A stretch of 64,000 nt of DNA, from assembly GCA_965224535.1 (NCBI GenBank), contig CBDCZR010000025.1:136764-200763 (forward strand), given 5' to 3'. Positions 41,445 through 50,065 of this stretch are shown here, piece after piece (the first letter of the stretch is position 1; every line of letters starts with the position of its first letter). This DNA comes from JBCDHN01 sp965224535. Its GTDB lineage: Bacteria > Verrucomicrobiota > Verrucomicrobiia > Verrucomicrobiales > DEV007. Position numbers and translations under genes: made by a program. The notes below the pieces were generated by a model, which did not search any database, had not been told where the DNA came from, and saw only the letters and a list, made by a program, of their open reading frames with translations.

Positions 41445-44130
41445 GCCGTCCGATTTCCCGAAAATCCCGGACTACGAGATCCTGCGGCCCATCGGAAAGG
41501 GCGGCTACGGGGAGGTGTTTATCGGCAAAAGCGTTACCGGCACCATGCGGGCGGTGAAAGTTGTGCGGCGGGCCAATTTTGAGAGCGAACGGGCTTTTGA
41601 GCGCGAATTTGAGGGCATCCAGCGCTACGAACAGGTTTCCCAGGAGCACTCCGGGTTGATCGACGTGCTTCACGTGGGCCGCGACGACGATCAGCAGCTC
41701 TACTACTACGTCATGGAGCTGGCCGATGACGTGGAAAACGGGCGCGACATTCGGGTGCAAACCTACGTTCCTCAGACGCTGAGCCAAAAGCTGCGCCAGG
41801 GCGAAAAAGTGGATTTGGACGAGACGCTGGAGCTGGGCAAAAACCTGGCCGAGGCACTGGGCGCGCTGCATTCGCACAAACTGGCCCACCGCGACGTCAA
41901 GCCCTCCAACATCGTCTACGTACGCACGCGCCCGCGCCTGGCGGACCCCGGTTTGGTGGCCGCCAGCGGCCAAAACACCTACGTCGGCACGGAGGGCTAC
42001 GTTCCGCCGGAAGGGCCGGGCAGCGCTCAGGCCGATCTCTACAGCCTGGGCATGGTGCTTTACGAGATGAACACCGGCAAGGACCGCATGGATTTCCCGG
42101 AATTGCCCACGTTTGTCGATCCCAACGAGCCGAACCTGAAGGAGCGCCGGGAGTTGAACACGATCGTCTGCCGAACCTGCGCGCCGCGTCCCAAACAGCG
42201 CTATCCGTCCGCGAATGGGCTCCACGATGCGCTGAATTCCGTGGGAACCGGTCACGGCCCGGCTACATTGGCCGTTCCCTGGCGCGGATGGGGAATCGCG
42301 GCGTTGGCGATGTTGCTGGCGGGCGGCGTGTTTGCCGGAGTCATGGTCGGCAAGCGGTTGAATCCCGGGCCCAAGCCGGCACCGGCGGTGGAAGCGCCGG
42401 CAGCGCCTGAATCCTCGCCAACTTCAACGCCGGTTGCGCCAACGCCCGAAAAAATCGCCACGGCGGAGGACGACCCCCAGCCAAAACCTGACGAATCGCC
42501 GCCGAAACCCGCGCCGGAGGAGATTTTGCCGCCAAAACCGCCCCGGGACGATGCCGTGGCCGACGCGGGCGCGAATTCGACTGCGACGCCGCCCCAAGCC
42601 GACGGCGAACTCCACGTGACCAGCGATCCGCTGGGAGCGATCGTCTGCGTGGACGGCCAAGAGCGCGGCGTGACCCCCATCCGCTTCCCGCTGCCGGCCG
42701 GCGAGCATCTGGTGAGCCTGAAACTGGAGCATCACCGCGAAATCCACTTTCCTGCCACCGTGGCGCCCGGCAAAACCGAGCGTGTGGACCGCGAGCTGGC
42801 GTTTTGGGATCCGCCCCGCCCCGGTGCCACGTGGACCAACGGCTTCGGCATGCGCTTTTTTCCCGTTAGCAATGAAAGCGGCCACCGCACGCGCGAAGCG
42901 ATCCGCCAGCCGGATTTCGCGAAATTTAGCGAGGCCTCAGGGCTGAGTGCCGGCTACAAAATCGGCAACGAACAAGTCGTCTACGCCACGCCGGAAATTC
43001 GCCAAGCTTACTGCGACTGGTTAACCGGCCAAGACCGCGAACGGGGATTTTTGGACGAAAACTTGCGCTACATGGCGGAATTGGACGAGCCGCTGGATGG
43101 ATCGCCGGATTTGGCGGCGTTCGCGATTTTCGTCGGTCCACCCAGGTTTGGGGAGGTGCACATCGACAGCCAGCCGCAAGGTGCGGAGGTGTATCTGGCC
43201 GGGAAGAAGGTTGGCGCCACCCCGGTGAAAATTCCGCGGCATGAAGTGGGCCCGGTCCGCTTTGAGGTGCGCAAAGACGGGCACAAAGGCGCGGAACTCC
43301 GCGGCTGGCTCAACCACCTGGAACCGCTGCAACTTTCCGCCACGCTGGAACAAAACGCCGGCGTGCAATTTGGCCAAAACTGGACCAACCACCTGGAAAT
43401 GAGCTTCGTGCCGCTGGGCGAGATCCTTTGCGCCATCTACGAGACGCGGCGCGTGGACTACGAGGCGTATTGGCTGGCCGAGGGCGGCGGGGAGCGCAGT
43501 TTTGACGTGAGCTACACCCCGCAAGGCCCCGATCATCCGGTGGTGAGCATCGTCATCGACGAGGCCCGGGCCTTTTGCGCCTGGCTCACCGAGGTGGAGC
43601 GGGAAATGGAGCTGATTCAGCCCGATCACCTCTACCGCCTGCCCACCGACGAGGAGTGGAGCCGCATGGCCGGGCTAACCGATGAAGTGGGTAGCAGCCC
43701 CGAGGCTCGCGACGGCCGGATCAAGGACATCTTCCCCTGGGGCAGCGCCTGGCCCCCGCCGCAAAACGCCGGTAATTTCAAGGATGAGACCGTGCGCCGC
43801 CTCTCAAAAACTCCGCAGCGCTGGATTCTCGAAGGCTACGAAGACGGCTTTTTGAAAACCGCGCCCGTGGGCAAATTTCTACCCAACGCCCTGGGAATTT
43901 TCGACCTTTCCGGCAATGTTTGGGAATACGTGGGCGACAACTACTGCAACCACGGCGGCAAGTATTCCACCGTCATGCGCGGCGGCAGTTGGGCCGACTA
44001 CACCCGCGAAAACCTCATGACCTCCACCCGCGTTCCCACGACTGCCGACCGCAAGAGCGATCAGTGCGGTTTTCGCGTCGTTCTCGCCCGCGCCCCGTCC
44101 ATCGTCATTCGCCCGGCCTCGGCGGACTAA
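41416..44130 (+). CDS. Ser/Thr protein kinase with PEGA repeats and FGE-like domain
   Basis: A 904-residue membrane kinase. TTG at 41416 is the only start that keeps the kinase lobe and overlaps the sigma gene by 29 bases. Kinase: GKGGYGEVF P-loop, K48, HRDVKPSN at 158-165; the DFG triad is DPG (177-179) and the APE is PPE (VGTEGYVPPEGPG). A membrane helix lies at about 288-312 (WGIAALAMLLAGGVFAGVMV). Outside are a Pro-rich spacer, two PEGA domains (about 395-450 and 577-630) and an FGE-like C-terminal domain (LPTDEEWSRMAGL, FDLSGNVWEYVGDNYCNHGG, VMRGGSW). It probably senses external signals and phosphorylates the cognate sigma factor. Confidence 0.88.
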   Translation: MRPSNRSSSEPSDFPKIPDYEILRPIGKGGYGEVFIGKSVTGTMRAVKVVRRANFESERAFEREFEGIQRYEQVSQEHSGLIDVLHVGRDDDQQLYYYVMELADDVENGRDIRVQTYVPQTLSQKLRQGEKVDLDETLELGKNLAEALGALHSHKLAHRDVKPSNIVYVRTRPRLADPGLVAASGQNTYVGTEGYVPPEGPGSAQADLYSLGMVLYEMNTGKDRMDFPELPTFVDPNEPNLKERRELNTIVCRTCAPRPKQRYPSANGLHDALNSVGTGHGPATLAVPWRGWGIAALAMLLAGGVFAGVMVGKRLNPGPKPAPAVEAPAAPESSPTSTPVAPTPEKIATAEDDPQPKPDESPPKPAPEEILPPKPPRDDAVADAGANSTATPPQADGELHVTSDPLGAIVCVDGQERGVTPIRFPLPAGEHLVSLKLEHHREIHFPATVAPGKTERVDRELAFWDPPRPGATWTNGFGMRFFPVSNESGHRTREAIRQPDFAKFSEASGLSAGYKIGNEQVVYATPEIRQAYCDWLTGQDRERGFLDENLRYMAELDEPLDGSPDLAAFAIFVGPPRFGEVHIDSQPQGAEVYLAGKKVGATPVKIPRHEVGPVRFEVRKDGHKGAELRGWLNHLEPLQLSATLEQNAGVQFGQNWTNHLEMSFVPLGEILCAIYETRRVDYEAYWLAEGGGERSFDVSYTPQGPDHPVVSIVIDEARAFCAWLTEVEREMELIQPDHLYRLPTDEEWSRMAGLTDEVGSSPEARDGRIKDIFPWGSAWPPPQNAGNFKDETVRRLSKTPQRWILEGYEDGFLKTAPVGKFLPNALGIFDLSGNVWEYVGDNYCNHGGKYSTVMRGGSWADYTRENLMTSTRVPTTADRKSDQCGFRVVLARAPSIVIRPASAD

Positions 44131-44173
44131 CAGGCGACGAAGCGCCGAACAGCCCCCCTAACTCACCCACAAA

Positions 44174-47100
44174 ATGAGTGCTCCTCCAACCAAATGGTGG
44201 CATGTCGATGAAGCCGATGGACGCGTGGTGTGCGATCTCTGCCCGCGGGAATGCCGGCTTCAGGACGGTCAGCGCGGATTTTGCTTCGTGCGCGAAAACG
44301 ACGGCGGGGAGATGCGCCTGACGACCTACGGCCGCAGCACCGGTTTTTGCATCGACCCGATCGAAAAGAAACCGCTGAACCATTTTTTGCCCGGTACGCC
44401 GATTTTGAGCTTCGGAACCGCCGGTTGCAACCTGGGGTGCAAGTTTTGCCAAAACTGGGACATCTCCAAATCGCGCGAAATCGAGATTTTGAGCCAAAAA
44501 GCCAGCCCGGAGGCGATTTGTGAGGCGGCGCTAAAGCACGGCTGCCGCAGCATCGCGTTCACCTACAACGATCCCGTGGTTTGGGCGGAGTATGCCATCG
44601 ATACGGCCAAGACAGCGCGGGAAATGGGGCTCAAATCCGTGGCCGTGACCGCCGGCTACATCACTCCGCAGGCTCGCGGCGATTTCTACGAGTTCATCGA
44701 CGCTGCGAACGTGGATTTGAAGGCGTTTTCCGATCGATTTTACCGAAAATTGACCTTCGCCAGCATCGAGCCGGTGTTGGACACGCTAAAGTGGCTGAAA
44801 CGCGAAACCAACGTGTGGTTTGAGCTGACCAACCTCATGATCCCGGGTCAAAACGACAGCGAGGAGGAAGTCGACCGGATGTGCGACTGGATCCTGGAAA
44901 ACCTGGGCGATGAAGTCCCGGTGCACTTCACCGCGTTTCACCCGGATTTCAAAATGCGCGACATTCCCGCGACGCCGCACGAGACGCTGATCGCGGCCTG
45001 GGATCAAGCGCAGGACCGTGGGCTAAAATACGTCTACGTGGGTAACGTGTTGGATAAGCCGCGGCAGAGCACCCGGTGTGGAAATTGCCTGGAACCGTTG
45101 ATCGAGCGCGATCACTACGCCATGGGCGCCTACCGCATTCGCGGCGGCAAATGCCCGGATTGCGGCACGGCGATTCCGGGCGTGTTTGAGGATGAGCGCG
45201 GAAATTGGGGCCGCAAGCGGTTGCCGGTCACGATCGCGGACGGAGCCGGCGAAAGCGCCATCGCTCCTGGACAGCGGCGCGATTTGGCTGCTGGTTCTGC
45301 GCAAATGACCCCGACTGACGTGAAGACCAATTTTGAGCCCGCGGAAGTGCAGGCCATGCTGGGTTTTGCCCGCGAAGTGGTGAACGGCGCGGTATTGAAT
45401 CGGGAACCGGCCGCGGAGTTGCCCAAGGAATTGGCGACCATGCCAGGCTACGGCATGTTCGTGACCCTGCGCCGCGGAAAATTGCTGCGCGCCTGCATCG
45501 GAAACTGGGGGCAGCAGGGGACCAACACCATCGGCGCGCTGCTGCGGCATTCCGCGTTCGCCACAGCGACCAACGATCCGCGCTTTCCCTCGATTCATCC
45601 GCGCGAGCTGCCGTTTTTGACCGTCGAACTCTCGCCGATGTACGATCCCGTGGAAATGGAGGCTGAGGGCGAGGAGCGCATCAAAGCGGTGCAAGTTGGC
45701 GAGCATGGTCTCGTCGTGACCGGGGCCAACAATCGGCGCGGGCTGCTCTTGCCCCAGGTAGCCACGGAGAACAACTGGGACGCGCGCAAATTTTTGCAGC
45801 AGGTGTGCGTGAAAGCCGGGTTGCCGCAGGATGCGTGGTTGCAGCCGGGAACCAAGCTCATGACCTTCCGCGGCCGGCATTACGTGCAAAAGGCTCCGCA
45901 ACCGGAGGTGGAACCCGGCGAATTGGAGCCCATCGAGTTGCAGCGGCTCATCCCCGTGGCGGACGCGGTTTTGAGCAGCACGCAGGGCCAATTTCAGGTT
46001 TCGCCATCCTTCACCCAAACCTTGCAGAGTCCCACCGGGCTGGTGATCGAGACGTTGAACGGCTTGCAAGCCACGGCAATGCGTCCCGACGCGTCCGTCA
46101 TCGATCTGCTGAAAACGGCCGCCGGTTCGCTGGTTGAAAGCGCGGAAAAAGAGGGCAAGCCGCTCCAGCCCGTGCGCCGCATTTTGCTGCTGACCCACGG
46201 TGTGCCCCTCCAGCCGGCAGACTACCCGCGCCGCTTCGGCATGGCCGCGCGTTGTGCGTTGATGGCGCAGCGGGGACAACAATTCGCGCTGCAAATCCCG
46301 GAGCAGAATGCCGGCGACGCGGTGGCGGGCATCCTGCAGACCATGAACCTGACGCCGGCTCAATGGGCGGACGCAGGCGTGCAAATGGCGGCGTTCCAGG
46401 TTTTTGGGATCGACCGGCCCGCAGGCTCCGCCGGTCTCGCTTCCAACGCGTCGAACCTCGTGGAAACGGGAATTCGGCCCGCGGCGGTGGCGGGAAGCTT
46501 CTACCCGGGGGATGCGAAGGCGATTTCCGCCGAGCTGGATGCTTACTTTGCCTGGGAAACCGAGATTGAGCCGAAAACCTGCCGGGCGATCCTCCTGCCC
46601 CATGCCGGATGGCGATTTTGCGGCGACATCATCGCGGAAACCGTCGGCAAAGCGGAGATTCCCGCCCTGGCAGTGGTCATTGGCCCGAAACACTACCAGG
46701 AGGGCGCAAATTGGTCGCTCAGCGCCGCGAAAAATTGGCAATTGCCGATGGCGAACATCCCCGTGGCGGCGGAAGCGGCCGATTTTCTCGATTCGCGCGT
46801 CACCATGCTGCGGCGCGACGACGAAGCCCACCAACGCGAGCACGGCTGCGAGGTTTTGCTCCCGATTTTGCACCGCAAGAACCCGGATTTGCGCATCGTC
46901 CCCGTGGCCATCGGCGCCGCCGACTACGATGCCCTGGAAGAGCTGGCCGATGCGCTGCGAGCCTTGCGTGCGGAAACCGGCGACCCGCTGCTTTTCGTGA
47001 TTTCCAGCGACATGAACCACTTTGCGCCGGAAGCCGAAAACCGCCGCCGCGACGAATTGGCCCTCGCCCAACTGCGTGAGGCCAATCCCCGCGCTCTCTA

Positions 47101-47281
47101 CGACGTTTGCCTCGAACATCAGATCAGCATGTGCGGCATGCGCCCGGCCGTGGCGGTTCTTCGCGCGTTATTGGCGGAAAACGACGGTTGCCAGGTGGAA
47201 ATCACGCGCTACGAGACCAGCGCGCGGGTAACCAAGGACCAAAGCAACGTCGTCGGCTACGCCGGGGCGTTGATTTCGTAG
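44174..47281 (+). CDS. AmmeMemoRadiSam triple fusion (AmrS-AmrA-AmrB)
   Basis: About 1035 residues. Residues 1-360 are the radical SAM enzyme AmrS: CxxCxxxC at C20/C23/C27, SAM cluster CNLGCKFC at 85-92, and LKAFSDRFYRKLTF. Residues about 390-580 are AMMECR1 (AmrA): RACIGNWGQQGTNTIGALLR and SIHPRELPFLTVELSPM. A stretch of about 170 residues of unclear fold follows (LLLTHGVPLQPADYPRRFG). Residues about 770-1035 are MEMO1 (AmrB): AAVAGSFYPGDAKAISAELD, LPHAGWRFCG, VVIGPKHYQEG, SSDMNHFAPE. The three are normally separate genes; the chemistry and substrate are not known. Confidence 0.9.
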   Translation: MSAPPTKWWHVDEADGRVVCDLCPRECRLQDGQRGFCFVRENDGGEMRLTTYGRSTGFCIDPIEKKPLNHFLPGTPILSFGTAGCNLGCKFCQNWDISKSREIEILSQKASPEAICEAALKHGCRSIAFTYNDPVVWAEYAIDTAKTAREMGLKSVAVTAGYITPQARGDFYEFIDAANVDLKAFSDRFYRKLTFASIEPVLDTLKWLKRETNVWFELTNLMIPGQNDSEEEVDRMCDWILENLGDEVPVHFTAFHPDFKMRDIPATPHETLIAAWDQAQDRGLKYVYVGNVLDKPRQSTRCGNCLEPLIERDHYAMGAYRIRGGKCPDCGTAIPGVFEDERGNWGRKRLPVTIADGAGESAIAPGQRRDLAAGSAQMTPTDVKTNFEPAEVQAMLGFAREVVNGAVLNREPAAELPKELATMPGYGMFVTLRRGKLLRACIGNWGQQGTNTIGALLRHSAFATATNDPRFPSIHPRELPFLTVELSPMYDPVEMEAEGEERIKAVQVGEHGLVVTGANNRRGLLLPQVATENNWDARKFLQQVCVKAGLPQDAWLQPGTKLMTFRGRHYVQKAPQPEVEPGELEPIELQRLIPVADAVLSSTQGQFQVSPSFTQTLQSPTGLVIETLNGLQATAMRPDASVIDLLKTAAGSLVESAEKEGKPLQPVRRILLLTHGVPLQPADYPRRFGMAARCALMAQRGQQFALQIPEQNAGDAVAGILQTMNLTPAQWADAGVQMAAFQVFGIDRPAGSAGLASNASNLVETGIRPAAVAGSFYPGDAKAISAELDAYFAWETEIEPKTCRAILLPHAGWRFCGDIIAETVGKAEIPALAVVIGPKHYQEGANWSLSAAKNWQLPMANIPVAAEAADFLDSRVTMLRRDDEAHQREHGCEVLLPILHRKNPDLRIVPVAIGAADYDALEELADALRALRAETGDPLLFVISSDMNHFAPEAENRRRDELALAQLREANPRALYDVCLEHQISMCGMRPAVAVLRALLAENDGCQVEITRYETSARVTKDQSNVVGYAGALIS

Positions 47282-47306
47282 GACGCGGAATTCACGGCTC
47301 CCTTTT

Positions 47307-47597
47307 TCAAGTGTGGAGCGCATTCAGGACGGCCTGCGGTTCGCGTTCGAACACGCGAAGGAGAGCCTTGGCAGGCCCTTCGGGTTCCCGGCGGCCTTGC
47401 TCCCAATTCTGGAGAGTTTTTACGCTCACGCCGATCAACTTGGCAAACTCTGATTGGGTTAAACCTGTGTTCTTGCGGAGCCCCTTAACGTCAGATTTCG
47501 TCACCACCGTTCGCCGGTGCGGAATATCTTCACCCCGCATGATGGCACCCATTTGCCGAACGCTCTCGACAAGTTTTTCGAAGTCTTTTTCATTCAT
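47307..47597 (-). CDS. HTH antitoxin, NadS/HigA-like
   Basis: A 96-residue protein. An XRE-type helix-turn-helix is clear: DVKGLRKNTGLTQSEFAKLI then GVSVKTLQNWEQGRREP. The opening FEKLVESVRQMGAIMRGE is typical of NadS-type antitoxins found after RelE/HigB toxins. The expected toxin gene upstream is missing or reduced to the short overlapping frame at 47590-47652, leaving an orphan antitoxin or regulator. Confidence 0.8.
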   Translation of the reverse strand: MNEKDFEKLVESVRQMGAIMRGEDIPHRRTVVTKSDVKGLRKNTGLTQSEFAKLIGVSVKTLQNWEQGRREPEGPAKALLRVFEREPQAVLNALHT

Positions 47598-47652
47598 TGG
47601 TGTATTCGTTAATTAGTGATTTGAGTAGCTTTAGATCAATGGCTTGCTTCAC
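47590..47652 (-). CDS. 20-codon ORF overlapping the antitoxin start
   Basis: GTG at 47652 encodes MKQAIDLKLLKSLINEYTNE and stops at 47590-47592, overlapping the ATG of the HTH gene. It could be a leader peptide that couples translation or the last codons of a lost toxin. The overlap and spacing are seen; a function is not. Confidence 0.3.
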   Translation of the reverse strand: MKQAIDLKLLKSLINEYTNE

Positions 47653-48836
47653 GGCTTTTCTTCGTCTTGAATCGCCGCAAATGCCCCCCTTTCGAGCCAA
47701 GGCCGCAGTTTTTCCCAAACCCGCTCCGGTTGGGAGAAGAACAAAAAGTGGTCCTCGCCCGGCACGAAGTGGAATTCCGCGTCAATTCCGGATTCGGCTA
47801 GTTTTTCGGCGATCGGCTGGAGCATTCGGACGGGAATCCGGCGATCTTCCTGGCCGGAAATCACCAAAACCGGCTTTTCGCGGCAAGCGCGGATAAACTG
47901 GGGCGTCGTGGCCAAATTTTCCTCCAAAACCGGCGAAAGGTAGAGGATCCCGCGATACGGCGTCGAATCGTGGAGCAAAGCGCGCGTCACCCCCATCGCG
48001 CCGTTGGAAATCCCCGCCAGATAGATGCGCGAGGCGTCGATTCCAGGCTCGTTGCGGCAAATCTTCAGCCCGCTCTCGATCGCCGCCAGTCCGCCAGGTT
48101 GATGCCAGGCGCCTTGGCCGTAGGTGGGCGCAACAATCGCGAATCCCTCTGCGTCGGCGAATGCTTTCCAGGCCCACAGGTAACCTTTGAAGTTGCCCAG
48201 GCTGCCGTGCAAAAACAGGATGACCGGGAGGTGCTCGCCCGCGGCTGACTTTGGGCGGTAGACGTAGCTGTGCCCGGTAGGGACGCGCCCCAGGAACATG
48301 TCGGCGTAGCATTGGCCCAGCGCGTTGCCCAGCCGGTGAAAGTCCGCATCCCGGCGCATCGGCTCGTAGACTGACAAAAACGAGCGCCGAATCTCCGCCG
48401 CTTTCGCGGCATCGATGTTCGGATCGATCCAGCGGAAAAGGTGGCTGCCCAGCAGGTGCTGATCGACTTCCGGGACCAATTGCGATGGCGACCAGCAGAC
48501 AAAGCGTGTGTTACCGCGATAAACTGACCGAACGGCCGCTTCCGGGGGATTTTTCCCCGGCGGAACGCGCCACGCAGCCACAGCCAGGCTTGCGATCCCC
48601 GCCGCGACCAACATCCAGCCAACCCGCTTCGCCCGGCTCAGGAACATCGGCGCCAACCAAAGTGCCAACACCGCGATGGCGCAGGATTTTCCCTCCAGCG
48701 TGACACCGGTGCCCAACAGCAGCAGCGCCAACAGCAACGCCGGAACCAAAGTGGCCGCCCAAGCCCCCACAAAGAGCAGGTAGCCGCATCCCGGCAGTTG
48801 CCAATCGTAACCATCGGAGTTTCGGAGCAAGCGCAT
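47649..48836 (-). CDS. Membrane-anchored alpha/beta-hydrolase (esterase-like)
   Basis: A 395-residue protein. Three hydrophobic segments fill the first 90 residues (YLLFVGAWAATLVPALLLAL, AIAVLALWLAPMF, VGWMLVAAGIASLAVAAW). The hydrolase domain has LPVILFLHGSLGNFKGYLWA, nucleophile IYLAGISNGAMG, Asp in VISGQEDRRIPV and His in PGEDHFLFF, giving a full triad. It resembles the feruloyl/PHB-depolymerase-type esterases. Substrate unknown. Confidence 0.75.
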   Translation of the reverse strand: MRLLRNSDGYDWQLPGCGYLLFVGAWAATLVPALLLALLLLGTGVTLEGKSCAIAVLALWLAPMFLSRAKRVGWMLVAAGIASLAVAAWRVPPGKNPPEAAVRSVYRGNTRFVCWSPSQLVPEVDQHLLGSHLFRWIDPNIDAAKAAEIRRSFLSVYEPMRRDADFHRLGNALGQCYADMFLGRVPTGHSYVYRPKSAAGEHLPVILFLHGSLGNFKGYLWAWKAFADAEGFAIVAPTYGQGAWHQPGGLAAIESGLKICRNEPGIDASRIYLAGISNGAMGVTRALLHDSTPYRGILYLSPVLEENLATTPQFIRACREKPVLVISGQEDRRIPVRMLQPIAEKLAESGIDAEFHFVPGEDHFLFFSQPERVWEKLRPWLERGAFAAIQDEEKP

Positions 48837-48960
48837 CGCGGCAAATTACGCCGGGAACGGGCAAAACGCGAAAAATCGGGGGCACGCACTCACTCCAAAA
48901 CCGATTTCCCTATGGACCATAGCTCATCTCATTCATATCGGCGCCACCAATTGTTTGATT

Positions 48961-49062
48961 CCAGAGCGCTCCATGTTTTTGCCCGGCCACCGCATTCGGC
49001 TCGACATCACCAGCAGCGATTTTCGAGTTCAAGACCTACATCAATGTCAACCGATCGGTTAG
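48961..49062 (+). pseudogene. Remnant of a CocE/NonD-family hydrolase C-terminus
   Basis: The plus frame reads PERSMFLPGHRIRLDITSSD then F, which matches the C-terminal jelly-roll of CocE/X-Pro dipeptidyl peptidase proteins (FxPGHRIRxDIxSSDFP). It then loses the family sequence through an apparent frameshift and stops at 49060-49062. No upstream catalytic part is present. The rest of 48837-49098 shows nothing recognisable. Confidence 0.45.
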
Positions 49063-49098
49063 GTTAGGAAGGGATATTCGCGGAAAATCCGCTAGGCA

Positions 49099-49306
49099 TA
49101 TGGAGTGCGAAATCACGCCGTGGCGTGGTTTCGCTTTTGGAACGTGGATCTTCGTCTAAAACCTTCTTTTATGCTAGGCAACGTCCTTTCTGCGGCAGCC
49201 TTGGTGCTGCAGTGCAAGTGAGGGCGCACCAGCCAAAGAACGGTTTACCCGCAATCGAACATTCCAAAAGCGAAACCGCGCTTGAGGCGCGATTTCGCAC
49301 TCCATA
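49099..49306. mobile_element. MITE-like element with about 47-bp inverted ends and TA borders
   Basis: Left end 49099-49145 and right end 49259-49306 are inverted copies: the first 16 bases (TATGGAGTGCGAAATC) and the block TTTCGCTTTTGGAA are identical, with a divergent middle. Each end also folds on itself. The element starts TA-TGG and finishes CCA-TA, consistent with a TA target duplication as in IS630/Tc1-mariner. The 113-base interior has no ORF. It would need a transposase in trans. Confidence 0.75.
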
Positions 49307-49336
49307 GATCACGAGTTCTTCAGCGCTTTCTCCACT

Positions 49337-49933
49337 TCACGAATGACCAGCTATACCTCGGAACCAACTCACCCCGGCATATAATTCGGCCAAAGGAAGC
49401 TCCATGCCGACGGATTCCAGCTTCAACGTTCCGTTCTCATCCTCTAACATCTCCACCTGCCAACCATCTTCGCTGCGGCGCGCGATACGGCCGCCAACGC
49501 GGTCCTGGTAGAGCAGCAGAATCTCTTGAACCGCAGGGTTGAAGCGGTAGATGAACCATTTTTCCCGGGTATCGACACGTTCGGTGCTCGGAGAGAGAAC
49601 TTCGGCAAGAATCTTGGGAGATTCAATCGTGTCGCCAGCGTCGTCTTCCTCGTCGCAGGCGACGACGGCATCCGGGTAGTAGAAATAATGCTCGCCGTCG
49701 GGAGTTTCGATGTGGACCTTGACCCCGGAAGTCAACGCCTCACAGGGAGGAGCTAGGTGAGCATCCAGTTTTTTGTAGAGATTGTTTTGAATGCGAACAT
49801 GGTCCTTGGTCGTGTTCTCCACCACGGGATACACGTAGCCGCCCAGGTATTCGTGACGCTCCTCCCGCGCGGCTTCAGCCCGGAGGTATTCGCCCACGGA
49901 GATCATGGGCTTGGTTTTGGGAATAGCGCTCAT
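49337..49933 (-). CDS. Uma2-family (DUF820) putative endonuclease
   Basis: About 198 residues from ATG 49933 (MSAIPKTKPMISVGEYLRAE). PD-(D/E)XK-like core: HEYLGGYVYPV, HYFYYPDAVVACDEE with the acidic Asp, ILAEVLSPSTERVD with the Glu, and REKWFIYRFNPAVQEILLLY. Typical full-length Uma2 protein. The frame is open further upstream but lacks the family there. It lies next to a MITE. Confidence 0.85.
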   Translation of the reverse strand: MSAIPKTKPMISVGEYLRAEAAREERHEYLGGYVYPVVENTTKDHVRIQNNLYKKLDAHLAPPCEALTSGVKVHIETPDGEHYFYYPDAVVACDEEDDAGDTIESPKILAEVLSPSTERVDTREKWFIYRFNPAVQEILLLYQDRVGGRIARRSEDGWQVEMLEDENGTLKLESVGMELPLAELYAGVSWFRGIAGHS

Positions 49934-50065
49934 GGAGCCACTGTAGCTGAAATCGGCGGTGTTGTCGGCGAAAAAAACTGGAGCCTGGCCGGCATTCCAA
50001 GTTGTAACCACGGCGCTCCTGCGCGAGTCGATCCTGGCGAAGCGGATGGATGAATTGGGCATCGC

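Noticed and set aside
43850..44100. FGE-like end of the kinase as a second DGR variable region
   Set aside because: After RGGSW the codons are not the NNC/NNG derivatives of AAC/AGG seen at 1292-1363, and the sequence looks like an ordinary FGE fold.
45023..47119. 698-codon minus-strand frame opposite the AmmeMemoRadiSam gene
   Set aside because: The plus-strand protein has three recognised domains over the same bases; the antisense frame is His/Arg-rich without family signs.
48911..48923. CTATGGACCATAG palindrome as a MITE excision scar
   Set aside because: It shares only a few bases with the element at 49099 and has no flanking support.
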